Below are positions 55,197 through 64,000 of a DNA stretch of 64,000 nucleotides, piece by piece; positions within the stretch are counted from its first letter, which is position 1; every line of letters begins with the position of its first letter. The notes below the pieces were generated by a model. It saw nothing but the letters and a program-made list of their open reading frames with translations. It did no database searches and was not told the origin of the DNA. The stretch covers positions 124,001 through 188,000 of the forward strand of contig NZ_SMTL01000003.1 of the NCBI RefSeq assembly GCF_004358025.1. Direction: 5' to 3'. Both the position numbers and the translations under genes were made by a program. Source of the DNA: Rhizobium deserti. Lineage in GTDB: Bacteria; Pseudomonadota; Alphaproteobacteria; Rhizobiales; Rhizobiaceae.

Positions 55197-56426
55197 ATGG
55201 CAGTCGAAGCTTCCCGCCCCGACCATCGCACTGGCCCAGAAGAACTCGCTCACCGCCTTCGACAACAGAAGCTTGCCGCCGACTTCGGTCACTTCGCTCT
55301 GCAAACGCACAACATGCAGGCGCTTCTCGACGAAGCGACGCGGGTCTGCGCCCTTGGGTTGTCCAGCGGCTATTCGAAGGTACTGGAATATCTGCCGAAC
55401 GAGGACCAGTTCATCATCCGGGCGGGCGTCGGCTGGAAGCCCGGCATCGTGGGACATGCGCGTGCGGGGGCGGATTTGAACAGCCCTGCCGGATACGCCT
55501 ATCAGATGGACGTGCCGGTGATATCCAACGATCTTGACCGGGACGACCGCTTCAGAAATCCACGGATCATGCGCGAGCATGGGATCAGCGGCGCTATCAA
55601 CGCTCCGATCCATGGAAAAAACCTAAGGTACGGGATCCTTGAGGCGGACAGCTCCACCCCGTGCAAGTTCGAAGAGGCCGATCTCTCCTTCCTCGAAGGG
55701 TTGGCGAACCTGCTCGGCGTCGCCCTGGAGAGGCAGCGTGCCGAAGACTCTTCGCAGGCCAAAGAGGTTCGTCTGATGGAAAGCGAAGCCCGCCTGAAAC
55801 AGGCGATGGCGCACCAGCAGGTCCTCACACGCGAGATCAGCCACAGGGTGAAGAACAGCCTCGCGATGGTTGCCAGCCTTTTGAACATCCAGGGCCGCAT
55901 GTCTACGGAACCTGAGGTTCAGAGGGCCCTGTCGGACGCTCAAACGAGAATCCATACCATTGCGCAGGTGCATGACCGCCTGTGGAGGAACAACGAAGTC
56001 CAGACCGTCGACCTCGCCGAATTCATGTCGGAGCTATGCGAGCAGTTCAAGCAGACGGCTCAGCCTGGTAATACAATCGAATATGACTTCCTGCCCATTA
56101 CTGTGCAGACCGACCAGGCGGTTCCTCTGGGGCTGCTCACCAACGAGCTGGTGACGAACGCGTTGAAGTACGCCTATCCTGAGGGACAGGGCGTCATCTC
56201 GATTTCGATCCGGCAGACGGACCACGGGCACCTGCGCCTCGAGGTCAGCGACTCCGGGGTCGGGCTGCCTGATGGGTTCGACACGGCGAGCTCGAAAAGT
56301 CTCGGGATGAAGGTGATCAACAGCTTCAGCCGGCAGATCGGCGGTCGCCCGGCATGGGAGGACGCCAACCCCGGCACTATGTTCCTCCTCGACTTCTTCC
56401 CGCAGGACAACAGCGACCGCTCTTGA
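55197..56426 (+). CDS. GAF-domain sensor histidine kinase (HisKA_2 type)
   Basis: The product is about 409 residues. A GAF domain covers about residues 15-185 (KVLEYLPNEDQFIIRAGVGW, GAINAPIHGKNLRYGILEADS). A HisKA_2 dimerisation part carries the phosphorylated His in REISHRVKNSLAMVASLL, and the ATPase part has NELVTNALKYAYPEG and LEVSDSGVGLPDGFD. No membrane segment is present, so it is cytoplasmic. GAAGG at 55185-55189 supports ATG 55197. No response regulator gene lies beside it; the next gene 146 bp downstream is a hybrid kinase, so the partner is unknown. Confidence 0.88.
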   Translation: MAVEASRPDHRTGPEELAHRLRQQKLAADFGHFALQTHNMQALLDEATRVCALGLSSGYSKVLEYLPNEDQFIIRAGVGWKPGIVGHARAGADLNSPAGYAYQMDVPVISNDLDRDDRFRNPRIMREHGISGAINAPIHGKNLRYGILEADSSTPCKFEEADLSFLEGLANLLGVALERQRAEDSSQAKEVRLMESEARLKQAMAHQQVLTREISHRVKNSLAMVASLLNIQGRMSTEPEVQRALSDAQTRIHTIAQVHDRLWRNNEVQTVDLAEFMSELCEQFKQTAQPGNTIEYDFLPITVQTDQAVPLGLLTNELVTNALKYAYPEGQGVISISIRQTDHGHLRLEVSDSGVGLPDGFDTASSKSLGMKVINSFSRQIGGRPAWEDANPGTMFLLDFFPQDNSDRS

Positions 56427-56572
56427 GCAGGACACAGAGTGCCGTCCTGCCGACGCAGGTCCAGGAGGAGCCTCGTTCTAATTGTATCCGTGCACAGCGA
56501 ATAGGAACAGTGGAACGTAACTTTTGCCAACGAGTTGCGGAAACCAGAGTAGGTAACCGGATCAACCGCCAT

Positions 56573-59359
56573 ATGAATGAAGAAGAGTTCGAGCAGCTAA
56601 AGCGGCGGACACAAAAGCTCGAGGAAGAAGTGTCAACGTTGCGTGCTGCGAATGATACGCTGCGTGGCGACTGGCACCGCGCGGTTGTTGAGAGCGCTAT
56701 CGATTTTGCTATCATCGTTCTCAACAGCCACGGCATGGTTCGCGATTGGAACCATGGGGCGGAGCGCATCCTTGGCTGGACTGCCGGCGAAATGATCGGA
56801 CGTCTAGCGGATGTGTTCTTCACACCTGAGGACAAGCTTGGTCAAAGGCTGCAGACGGAGATGCGCCTTGCATCAACCGAAGGCAGGGCCGAGAATGAGC
56901 GATGGCATTTAAAGAAGGATGGATCCCGGTTCTGGGCAAGCGGCCAGATGATGCCGCTGATAAACCCAGATGGCTTCCATGATGGTTATGTCAAGATCCT
57001 GCGCGACCGCACACAGGAGCATCTAGCTGGGCAGGAGCTGCAAGCTGCTGTGTCGGCGCAGCAGCGCTACCGGGATGTGCTGGCCTCAACAGAGGTCGGC
57101 TTCTGTGTTTTAGAATTGATCTTCGACGACAAAGGCATAGCGATTGATTACCGCTTCATAGAAGCCAATGCTGCTTTTGAGCAGCAAACCGGGCTGAAGG
57201 AGGCTGCTGGCCGTACAGCAATTGAGCTGATCCCTGAGCTCGAGCTATACTGGGTAAGGACTTACGCCGACGTTGCCCTAAGCCGTCAGCCCGTAAGGTT
57301 CGAGCACCACTCGGAGGCCATGGGCCGATGGTTTGACGTTTATGCGTTTGCCGTAGACGAACCGAAACACCACAGGGTCGCGCTACTGTTCAACGACCTA
57401 ACCGCGCGCCGAGAAACGGAGGAGGCCCTACGCCAGAGCGAGGCTCGGTTCAGGACGGCGCTGGAGATCGAGACAGTAGGCGCGCTCTACTTCGATATGG
57501 ACGGCAAGATTACGGATGCCAACGCCGGCTTCCTTAGGATGAGCGGCTACACTAGGGAAGATCTCGAACACGAGACGCTAACATGGCAGGATCTGACGCC
57601 GCCGGAATGGCTGGAGGATTCGGTAAAAGCATTTGATGATCTGCGGGCGAGGGGCCAGACCGTCCCATACGAGAAGGAATACCTCCGAAAGGACGGCTCT
57701 CGATGGTGGGGGCTTTTTGCAGCCAAATTGCTGCCGGGCAATGTTGGATTTGAGTTCGTGCTGGATATCACTGACCGCAAGAAAGCTCAGGAGGCTCTCC
57801 AGGAATCAAACGTGTCTTTGGAACGGCGTGTCGAGGAGCGGACCGCTGATCGAGACCGCATGTGGCGGCTTTCAACGGACATCATGCTCGTTGCAGACTT
57901 TGAGGCTAAGATCCTTGCAGTCAACCCTGCCTGGACCAGCCAGCTTGGATGGAGCCAGGAGGAACTGCTACAAAAGGACTTTCTCGCACTTGTTCATCCT
58001 GATGACCTAGAGCCTACTTTGGCGGAAGTCCACAAGCTGTCGGAAGGTCAGACGACGTTGCGTTTCGAGAACCGTTACCGCCAAAACGACGGCGGCTATC
58101 GCTGGGTCTCCTGGACGGCGGTTCCGGACGAGCAGTTCATCCACGCAGTCGGCCGAGATGTACAGGCGGAGAAAGATGCGGAGGAAGCTCTTCGGGCCAC
58201 GGAAGACGCTCTGCGTCAGTCTCAAAAGATGGAAGCCGTGGGCCAGCTGACCGGAGGCATTGCTCACGACTTCAACAACCTCCTTGCAGGCATCTCCGGC
58301 AGCCTCGAGCTGATCAACATTCGCTTGCCGCAGCGTCGGTTCGAGGATGTGGAGCGTTATGCTGCCGCTGCACTTGGTGCAACAAAGAGGGCTGCCGCCC
58401 TGACGCACAGGCTTCTTGCTTTTTCGCGACGACAGACACTTGATCCAAAACCCACGGACGTCAACCGTCTCATAGAGGGTCTGGAGGATCTGGTGGGTCG
58501 AACCGTTGGTCCACAGGTGGACATCGAGGTGATGGCTACTGCCGATTCATGGCCTATTTTGGTAGACCCTAACCAGTTGGAGAATGCGATCCTGAACCTT
58601 TGCATCAACGCAAGGGACGCCATGCCAGAGGGTGGTAGGATTACGATAGACACGTCCAACCGTACGTTTGACAAACGCGGCGCCCGCCAAAGAGGGATGG
58701 ATCCAGGAGACTACGTCTGCGTCTCCGTATCCGATACCGGAACAGGCATGGCTGAAGATGTCCTTTCCAAAGTCTTCGAGCCATTTTTCACGACAAAGCC
58801 TATGGGAATGGGAACAGGCCTTGGCCTGTCGATGATCTATGGCTTTATCCGGCAGTCCGGCGGACAAGTTCGAATGGATTCCATCCCCGGCAATGGCACG
58901 ACTGCCGAATTGCTCCTTCCCCGGCATCTGGGTGAGCAAGACAACACTCCAGCCAAAGCACAGCCGGCAGACGCACCGAGGGCAGGTGCAGGGGAAACAG
59001 TGCTCGTGGTGGATGACGAGCCTATGGTCCGCATGTTGGTGGTCGAAGTGCTCGAGGATCTTGGTTACGCTGCATTGGAAGCTGAAGATGGAGCGTCGGG
59101 GCTGGAGATCCTGCAATCGGATAAACGCATAGATCTGCTGGTCTCGGATGTCGGCCTTCCAGGCGGTATGAACGGGCGGCAGATGGCGGATGCGGCACGG
59201 CAGACACGTAAAAACCTCAAGGTGCTATTCATCACCGGATATGCCGAAAAAGCCGCCGTCGGCAATGGAGACCTGGAACCAGGCATGCATGTAATGACAA
59301 AGCCATTCGCGATCGAGGCGCTGGCCACACGGATCAAGCAGTTGATCGTTGACAGCTAG
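56573..59359 (+). CDS. Multi-PAS hybrid sensor histidine kinase
   Basis: The 928-residue product begins with a coiled coil (residues 3-28), then four PAS domains at about residues 35-150, 160-280, 290-410 and 430-545, a HisKA part with the phosphorylated His in [20 protein letters not shown] (about residue 566), an ATPase part ([51 protein letters not shown]) and a C-terminal receiver ([11 protein letters not shown], phosphoacceptor Asp in [11 protein letters not shown]). It is predicted soluble. ATG 56573 starts [12 protein letters not shown]; the ribosome site is weak. Ligands of the PAS domains are unknown. A linker of repeated Glu/Ala residues joins PAS4 to HisKA. Confidence 0.88.
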   Translation: MNEEEFEQLKRRTQKLEEEVSTLRAANDTLRGDWHRAVVESAIDFAIIVLNSHGMVRDWNHGAERILGWTAGEMIGRLADVFFTPEDKLGQRLQTEMRLASTEGRAENERWHLKKDGSRFWASGQMMPLINPDGFHDGYVKILRDRTQEHLAGQELQAAVSAQQRYRDVLASTEVGFCVLELIFDDKGIAIDYRFIEANAAFEQQTGLKEAAGRTAIELIPELELYWVRTYADVALSRQPVRFEHHSEAMGRWFDVYAFAVDEPKHHRVALLFNDLTARRETEEALRQSEARFRTALEIETVGALYFDMDGKITDANAGFLRMSGYTREDLEHETLTWQDLTPPEWLEDSVKAFDDLRARGQTVPYEKEYLRKDGSRWWGLFAAKLLPGNVGFEFVLDITDRKKAQEALQESNVSLERRVEERTADRDRMWRLSTDIMLVADFEAKILAVNPAWTSQLGWSQEELLQKDFLALVHPDDLEPTLAEVHKLSEGQTTLRFENRYRQNDGGYRWVSWTAVPDEQFIHAVGRDVQAEKDAEEALRATEDALRQSQKMEAVGQLTGGIAHDFNNLLAGISGSLELINIRLPQRRFEDVERYAAAALGATKRAAALTHRLLAFSRRQTLDPKPTDVNRLIEGLEDLVGRTVGPQVDIEVMATADSWPILVDPNQLENAILNLCINARDAMPEGGRITIDTSNRTFDKRGARQRGMDPGDYVCVSVSDTGTGMAEDVLSKVFEPFFTTKPMGMGTGLGLSMIYGFIRQSGGQVRMDSIPGNGTTAELLLPRHLGEQDNTPAKAQPADAPRAGAGETVLVVDDEPMVRMLVVEVLEDLGYAALEAEDGASGLEILQSDKRIDLLVSDVGLPGGMNGRQMADAARQTRKNLKVLFITGYAEKAAVGNGDLEPGMHVMTKPFAIEALATRIKQLIVDS

Positions 59360-59591
59360 CAACAGAGAGCCGCCTGAAGCGCTTATGACGCGCTGCTGCC
59401 ACGCCGTCGTATACAAATAGAAGGATTTCACAGCCATCGGCTTCGGCAGCATGCAGAACTGATGCCGGAGCATTATGCGCTCCAAAGCGCTTATCGCGCC
59501 TCCGGCATTCCCCCACCTCGGAACGGCAACCTAAGAAAATTCTGTTGGGCGGGGCGGCCCATTGCGACGCGAGCGAGGCCCGCCTACTTCC

Positions 59592-61364
59592 TTATCTCGC
59601 CGTTACAACTACCCGATTACGACCCTCGGCTTTTGCTGTCAGCAGGGCAGCATCAGCACGCGAGACAATGGTCTCGCCTGAGCCTCCCTCCGATGAAGCC
59701 GCGACGCCAATGGAAACCGAAACCGTTCCGATCATCTGCCCAGCATAAGAGAGCGTCGTGCTGTTGACCTTCCGGCGGATCGCCTCGGCATACTCTGCTC
59801 CACCTTGTTCGTCATAGTCCGGCAGCAACACCGTAAATTCCTCACCCCCGAAACGGTAAGCGCTGCCAGCCTCTCCAACGCTCTCGCGCAGTATCTGCCC
59901 CACATGGCGCATGACCATGTCTCCCGCATCATGACCAAATTGATCATTGAAGCGCTTGAAATGGTCGATGTCGATCATCAGACATGCAAGAGGTTCCTTA
60001 GGATGGTCCGCTAGGCGCGTTTGAAGCGTCTCTTCCAGGTGGCGGCGGTTGAACAGACCGGTAAGCGGATCTCGAATGGCGAACTCCGTCAGTTTTTCGC
60101 GAAGCTGGAGGTTAGCGATCGCCAGGCCAACATTTTCAGCAATCAACTCGAGGTAAAGCCGGGAGTTTGTGAGCTCTATCGTGCCTTCTGCGTTCTTCTC
60201 CAGGTAAAGCAGGCCAATCATCTCCCCTTGCGCCGTCAGTGGTACACAAAGCGCCGACACCTTGGCGCCGTCGAGGTGTTGGCATGGCACGTCTGTGTCG
60301 TGGACGCCGCTAATATGCGGACGGCCGCGGCGTAGTCCCCAGCATGAGGAAGCAGGAAGACTGTCCCCCGCATGCTTCGGCTGTTGCCAAAGAGCGGCCC
60401 CGATCAGAGTCGTCCTGCTTTCATTGAGAATGTAGAGCCCACCTGAAAGGTCAGGGAATATCTCTGGTGCCAAGCGAGCAACGACGCCCGCAAGCTCACC
60501 CTGGTTATGGCATGCCTGCAGACGATGCATCATCTCCAGAATGAGGTCCTTGGTGCGCTGGTCGGCCTGCCGTTCAGCATCTAGGCGCTCCTTCTCAATG
60601 CCATTGGCCCGAAATATCTCGATTGCCTCGTTCATTTCGCCGATCTCATCTCGCCGGAGATCTGGAAGAATCTCGACAGTGTAATCCTGCTTCGCTAGCC
60701 GCCCGACGATCCCGGTCATGCGTGTCAACGGCATAGTCACACGCCGCCTCAAGATGAAGTACAATACCGCGAGGAACAACGCGCCGGTCATTCCAAGCAT
60801 AATTTTGGCAATAAGGCTCCACCAGTCGCTGCTGGCTCGCGCTGCGGCCAGCTGAGAACCCGTGCGCGCAGCCGTCAGGTCGCGAAAATGGCTTACAGTC
60901 TGTAGAAGGGCAGATTGCAGCCGTTCATGCTCCGCACCAAACAAGATCTCTTGCGCGTGAGCCTTATCTCCGCCCTGGAAAGCCTGGATTGCCGATGCTT
61001 CTATCTTATCAAGCTCTTCTGCATCTCGGGCGATATCATCAAGCGCCTGCGTCTCGGCGGGAGGCAGTCCATAAGACACTAGCCTTGCTGCCGAAGCTTC
61101 CCGCTGCCGTTCGGCTTCTTCTTTAGCATGGAATGCTTGTAGATGCCGCTCCTCGCCCCGCATGACGTAGAGGCGAGCCTCATCGCTCCTGACCTCCGCG
61201 CCTAAAGCAAGTTCCTCCGCAAGCACATCAAGCGTCAGGTGCTCCTCTACGGCAACACGCTCTTCGACAGCGTTGCGGGACGACATGATGAAGGATGCGC
61301 CAGACAAAGCGGTCAAAGCAACGGTAACAGCGTAAGCCCAGTTGGTGATGGTACTTATCTTCAT
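59592..61364 (-). CDS. Membrane diguanylate cyclase with HAMP, GAF and GGDEF
   Basis: The 590-residue product has a first membrane segment (residues 8-28), a helical periplasmic sensor (to about 185), a second membrane segment (about 190-208), HAMP, GAF (about 285-420) and GGDEF domains. The GGDEF domain has RDPLTGLFNRRHLEE and an intact GGEEF (YRFGGEEFTVLL), so it should make c-di-GMP. No RxxD inhibitory site lies five residues upstream, so product inhibition is not expected. The BcsA PilZ domain in this window is one possible reader of c-di-GMP. Confidence 0.9.
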   Translation of the reverse strand: MKISTITNWAYAVTVALTALSGASFIMSSRNAVEERVAVEEHLTLDVLAEELALGAEVRSDEARLYVMRGEERHLQAFHAKEEAERQREASAARLVSYGLPPAETQALDDIARDAEELDKIEASAIQAFQGGDKAHAQEILFGAEHERLQSALLQTVSHFRDLTAARTGSQLAAARASSDWWSLIAKIMLGMTGALFLAVLYFILRRRVTMPLTRMTGIVGRLAKQDYTVEILPDLRRDEIGEMNEAIEIFRANGIEKERLDAERQADQRTKDLILEMMHRLQACHNQGELAGVVARLAPEIFPDLSGGLYILNESRTTLIGAALWQQPKHAGDSLPASSCWGLRRGRPHISGVHDTDVPCQHLDGAKVSALCVPLTAQGEMIGLLYLEKNAEGTIELTNSRLYLELIAENVGLAIANLQLREKLTEFAIRDPLTGLFNRRHLEETLQTRLADHPKEPLACLMIDIDHFKRFNDQFGHDAGDMVMRHVGQILRESVGEAGSAYRFGGEEFTVLLPDYDEQGGAEYAEAIRRKVNSTTLSYAGQMIGTVSVSIGVAASSEGGSGETIVSRADAALLTAKAEGRNRVVVTAR

Positions 61365-61500
61365 GAACGGACGATATCAGAGCCATCGTGAGGGAGAAAT
61401 GAAAGAAGAACCTAAATGAATGCCATTCCCATCGATTGAGGTTGCGTCGGCGACTTGATCTTCCGGGTTGAGGAATAGATGCCGGCCGAGGCCCATCGAG

Positions 61501-62865
61501 TCACCGCGTCAGCCGAAGGCCTGCTGTTCCAGAGGTTGAGCGCACGAACAGCTTGACCATCGCGGCCTGCATGTCGTCATCGGGACCTACTTCGAAGAAG
61601 AGGTCGTCCGACGCACATTCCTTCAAGCTGGAGGCGATGCGGTCGGCAAAGACTTTCTTAATCAAACTGTCCCAGGTGCCGTCACCGTCAAGTGGGATAT
61701 AGGTCGTGTAGAGGATGGCGAGTTTGATGTTCTTGTCCTTCAGCGCCTTGCACGACTTTGTGTCGATTGGCTCAAGACAGCGACCCTTGTTGCCCTCCCA
61801 ACTCCCCCCGCAGCTTTTGCCAAGCTTGAGACTGTCAGCGACGCCGTCGGTGACGAAGTAAACGATTTTTGCCGGATCAGCCGCGCTGCTACCCGTACCG
61901 CCATTGCCGCCAATCTCCTTGCCGATTTCAGACAGCGAGGTGTCGAAGCTGGTCAGCGCATTGTCATTGAACCAATCATGATCCGTCGTCATCAGCGCTA
62001 CATTGCCCGTCGCTTTTGAAGCGCTCGTCATGTCGAGCGTCAACCCAGAGATCTTGTCGATACGGTAACCAGGCTCCAGCGCATATTTGCCGAAGGAGTA
62101 AGCGGCGATCCGGTACTGATTGGCTGAGACGGACATCTCTGTGCGGATTTTTTCGATCAAGGCTTCTGCCGCCTTGGCAACGACATCGGTACGCAAGGTA
62201 ATGCCGTTGGCGCGGGCGACAATGTAGGTGCTGTTTGGATCCTCGTTGAATTTACCGCTATTGTCATAGTAGCCGAGATGGCATGCGAAGGCGCACTTGT
62301 TGCTGGTGAGGCTCTTGAGTTTTGCAATGTCCTTGCGCGTTGCGGCGATCCCCATGGATGGGGTGTTGTCCAACAGCATGTAGAAGTCGGTGTAGCTTTT
62401 CGCTTCCCCGCCGGCCATCGCTGTCGCGGTGCCTGAAATCGGCACGAAGTCCCAGCCCAGGATGCGCATGAAGGTCGTCGGCACTTCTGCTGAGAAGGTG
62501 GCGGTGGATGTCACCGCTCCATTCTTCCGCATCACCTTCATCGAGACATCAAGGTTCACCTCAGCTAGATTGGATGCACCGGCTCCGGCCCGCTGAGACA
62601 GAAAGATCTTCTTGCCGTCTTTCTCCGCAATCTCGATCTCGCCGTCGGATGTCATGGCCTGAACGGCTTTATAGCTCGGCGACCCTTCAGAAATGGCACC
62701 CAGAGCGGCAGCATCTGCAACGCCCAGCAACTCCGTGCGGACACTCAATGCTTGACTGAAGTCCATAACCAAACCGGTTGCGCCCACGAGCGGCACGAGC
62801 AGCAGTCCGGTCATCATGCCGAAGTTGCCGGATCGGTCTGAAAACAGCTTCTTCAGCGAAAGCAT
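61501..62865 (-). CDS. TadG-like vWA pilus-assembly protein
   Basis: The 454-residue product starts with the TadE/TadG-type N-terminus (DRSGNFGMMTGLLLVPLVGATGL, about residues 10-32) that contains a membrane helix, then a vWA domain whose metal site reads D-N-T-P-S (LLDNTPSMGI, about residue 165). Two Cys (KCAFACHLGY) follow, and further Cys pairs near residue 345. Such proteins assist Flp pilus assembly or envelope attachment. No other tad genes are in the window, so it appears to be an isolated copy. Confidence 0.83.
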   Translation of the reverse strand: MLSLKKLFSDRSGNFGMMTGLLLVPLVGATGLVMDFSQALSVRTELLGVADAAALGAISEGSPSYKAVQAMTSDGEIEIAEKDGKKIFLSQRAGAGASNLAEVNLDVSMKVMRKNGAVTSTATFSAEVPTTFMRILGWDFVPISGTATAMAGGEAKSYTDFYMLLDNTPSMGIAATRKDIAKLKSLTSNKCAFACHLGYYDNSGKFNEDPNSTYIVARANGITLRTDVVAKAAEALIEKIRTEMSVSANQYRIAAYSFGKYALEPGYRIDKISGLTLDMTSASKATGNVALMTTDHDWFNDNALTSFDTSLSEIGKEIGGNGGTGSSAADPAKIVYFVTDGVADSLKLGKSCGGSWEGNKGRCLEPIDTKSCKALKDKNIKLAILYTTYIPLDGDGTWDSLIKKVFADRIASSLKECASDDLFFEVGPDDDMQAAMVKLFVRSTSGTAGLRLTR

Positions 62866-63078
62866 TTGGGTTTGGTCTCTACAGCATGATAAATAACTGA
62901 GGGAAGATCGCAGACCGAAGTGAAATTGAACTTAACATCGGTAACAAACGCGATGTCTTGGCCGCTTCATTGGAATGTCTCGAGGGAGCAAACGTCAGGC
63001 CGCTGACTTGGAACTCCCTCAGGAGAGCCACACCCTGGTCGAGGCCTCACCTCTTGGAGCCGACTAAAAACGAGGGAG

Positions 63079-63099
63079 GGCGGGGCTTGTGGCCCCACC
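63079..63099 (-). terminator. Terminator after the chemoreceptor gene
   Basis: GGTGGGGC and GCCCCGCC form an 8-bp stem (one G-T pair) with a five-base loop, 27 bp past the stop of the - strand receptor gene. T-runs occur on both sides (TTTT on the + strand, TTTTT nine bases away on the - strand), so it may work in both directions. Confidence 0.55.
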
Positions 63100-63126
63100 T
63101 TTTCATGTTTGCTGCTTGTGCTGAGA

Positions 63127-64000
63127 TCAGAATTCTTCCCAGCTGTCGGCGGCGGCCGATGGCGCGGCGGCGGCACTTGAGCGGCCGGTAAAGGCCTGGG
63201 CGATCTTGCCGACCATGCTGCGGGCTGGCGAAGCGGCAGGCGGCGTATAGGAATTGACGGCCCTCACCGGCGTGACTGGCGAAACGATAGGCCTGCTAGA
63301 CGCGGGGCGCGTAGCCGACTGAACCGACACAGGTCCACCGGCACCGAGGTCGAACCGGCCGATCAGTTCGCGCAGGCGGGCGGCTTCATTGGCAAGCGTT
63401 GCGCCGGCGGCATTGGCTTCCTCGACCATGGCGGCGTTCTGCTGCGTCACCTGGTCCATCTGGTTGACGGCCGTGTTGACTTCCGACAGGCCGACCGACT
63501 GCTCGCGCGCCGAGGTGGCGATCGAGTCCATGTGCTGGTTGATGGTGACGATGTAGCCTTCGATCGTCTTCAAGGCGTCGCCGGTTTCGCTGACCAGCTT
63601 GACGCCGCTTTCCACGTCGACGGAGGAATTGCGGATCAGGTCCTTGATCTCCTTGGCCGCCTTGGCGGAACGCTGGGCCAGTTCGCGCACTTCCTGGGCA
63701 ACCACCGCAAAGCCCTTGCCGGCTTCGCCTGCACGCGCCGCTTCGACGCCGGCATTCAGCGCCAGGAGGTTGGTCTGGAAGGCAATCTCGTCGATCACCG
63801 AGATGATCGAGGAGATCTGGCTGGAGGACTGCTCGATCTTGCCCATGGCATCGACGGCATTGGCCACCACGGCGCCGGAATGTCGGGCGCTTTCATTGGC
63901 CTGGATGGCCACCGTGCGGGCTTCTTCGGCGCGCTTGGAGGAGTTCGACACATTGGCGGTGATCTGGTCAAGAGCCGCGGCCGTCTGTTCGAGCGAGGCT
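63127..64000 (-). CDS. Methyl-accepting chemotaxis protein, C-terminal part
   Basis: The frame is open to the window edge, so the N-terminus lies outside. About 290 residues are visible: the signalling hairpin ([40 protein letters not shown]), the second methylation helix, a Pro/Ser/Ala-rich linker and a final DSWEEF. The last residues resemble the NWETF-type tether that docks CheR and CheB. It lacks any visible partner genes and likely feeds the che operon of this window. Confidence 0.93.
   Translation of the reverse strand, partial: ASLEQTAAALDQITANVSNSSKRAEEARTVAIQANESARHSGAVVANAVDAMGKIEQSSSQISSIISVIDEIAFQTNLLALNAGVEAARAGEAGKGFAVVAQEVRELAQRSAKAAKEIKDLIRNSSVDVESGVKLVSETGDALKTIEGYIVTINQHMDSIATSAREQSVGLSEVNTAVNQMDQVTQQNAAMVEEANAAGATLANEAARLRELIGRFDLGAGGPVSVQSATRPASSRPIVSPVTPVRAVNSYTPPAASPARSMVGKIAQAFTGRSSAAAAPSAAADSWEEF

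Noticed and set aside
54571..55479. 302-codon + strand ORF before and into the GAF kinase
   Set aside because: It overlaps the clear kinase frame, has no domain and no protein-like composition.

Overview
The window looks like chromosomal DNA of an alphaproteobacterium of the Rhizobiaceae (Rhizobium, Agrobacterium or Neorhizobium type). The evidence is the Sinorhizobium-style chemotaxis operon (icpA-cheS-cheY1-cheA-cheW-cheR-cheB-cheY2-cheD-cheT), the paired LuxR-type flagellar regulators visN and visR, a DUF1217 flagellar-locus protein, the rhizobial cellulose gene bcsN, and a NasS/NasT-controlled nitrate assimilation operon. The genus cannot be fixed from the sequence alone.

Layout from left to right. 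(1) 1-9190: the end of a UDP-galactopyranose mutase gene (glf), a 1001-aa octapeptide-repeat protein, a TPR plus O-GlcNAc-transferase-like (GT41) protein, and a divergent HAD-superfamily protein. (2) 9191-16027: a 2278-aa second octapeptide-repeat protein. (3) 16267-20127: flhB, a small unknown gene and a long DUF1217 protein on the + strand. (4) 20136-32120: visR, visN, fliF and the complete che operon, all on the - strand. (5) 32487-40704: a cellulose locus with a TPR protein divergent from bcsN-bcsA-bcsB. (6) 40713-41294: a 3-methyladenine DNA glycosylase. (7) 41357-53604: nitrate uptake and reduction on the - strand (nasT, nasS, nrtA, nrtB, nrtC, nirB, nirD, nasA, cysG), with a sigma-54 promoter and an ANTAR-type RNA leader before nrtA. 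(8) 53820-54065: a DUF6074-like small gene. (9) 54303-54347: the 3' half of a tRNA-Phe, which looks like an integration scar. It is followed by a sensory region holding a GAF histidine kinase, a four-PAS hybrid kinase, a GGDEF cyclase, a TadG-like vWA protein and the end of a methyl-accepting chemotaxis protein.

The most unusual part is the left third. Two very large proteins are built almost wholly of eight-residue units of the form L-(S/T)-(S/T)-x-Q-(V/I)-A-A, which gives one or two Ser/Thr per unit. They share N-terminal and C-terminal caps. They flank a GT41-type protein O-glycosyltransferase candidate and a HAD protein, with glf just outside, and the larger one ends 239 bp before flhB. 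A testable reading is a glycosylated, repeat-built surface or secreted protein system embedded in the flagellar locus. No family could be assigned to the repeat proteins from the sequence.

Motility, attachment (cellulose, c-di-GMP) and sensing genes dominate the window. The nitrate block is a self-contained metabolic operon with recognisable multi-level control: nitrogen status through sigma-54 and nitrate/nitrite through NasS-NasT antitermination.
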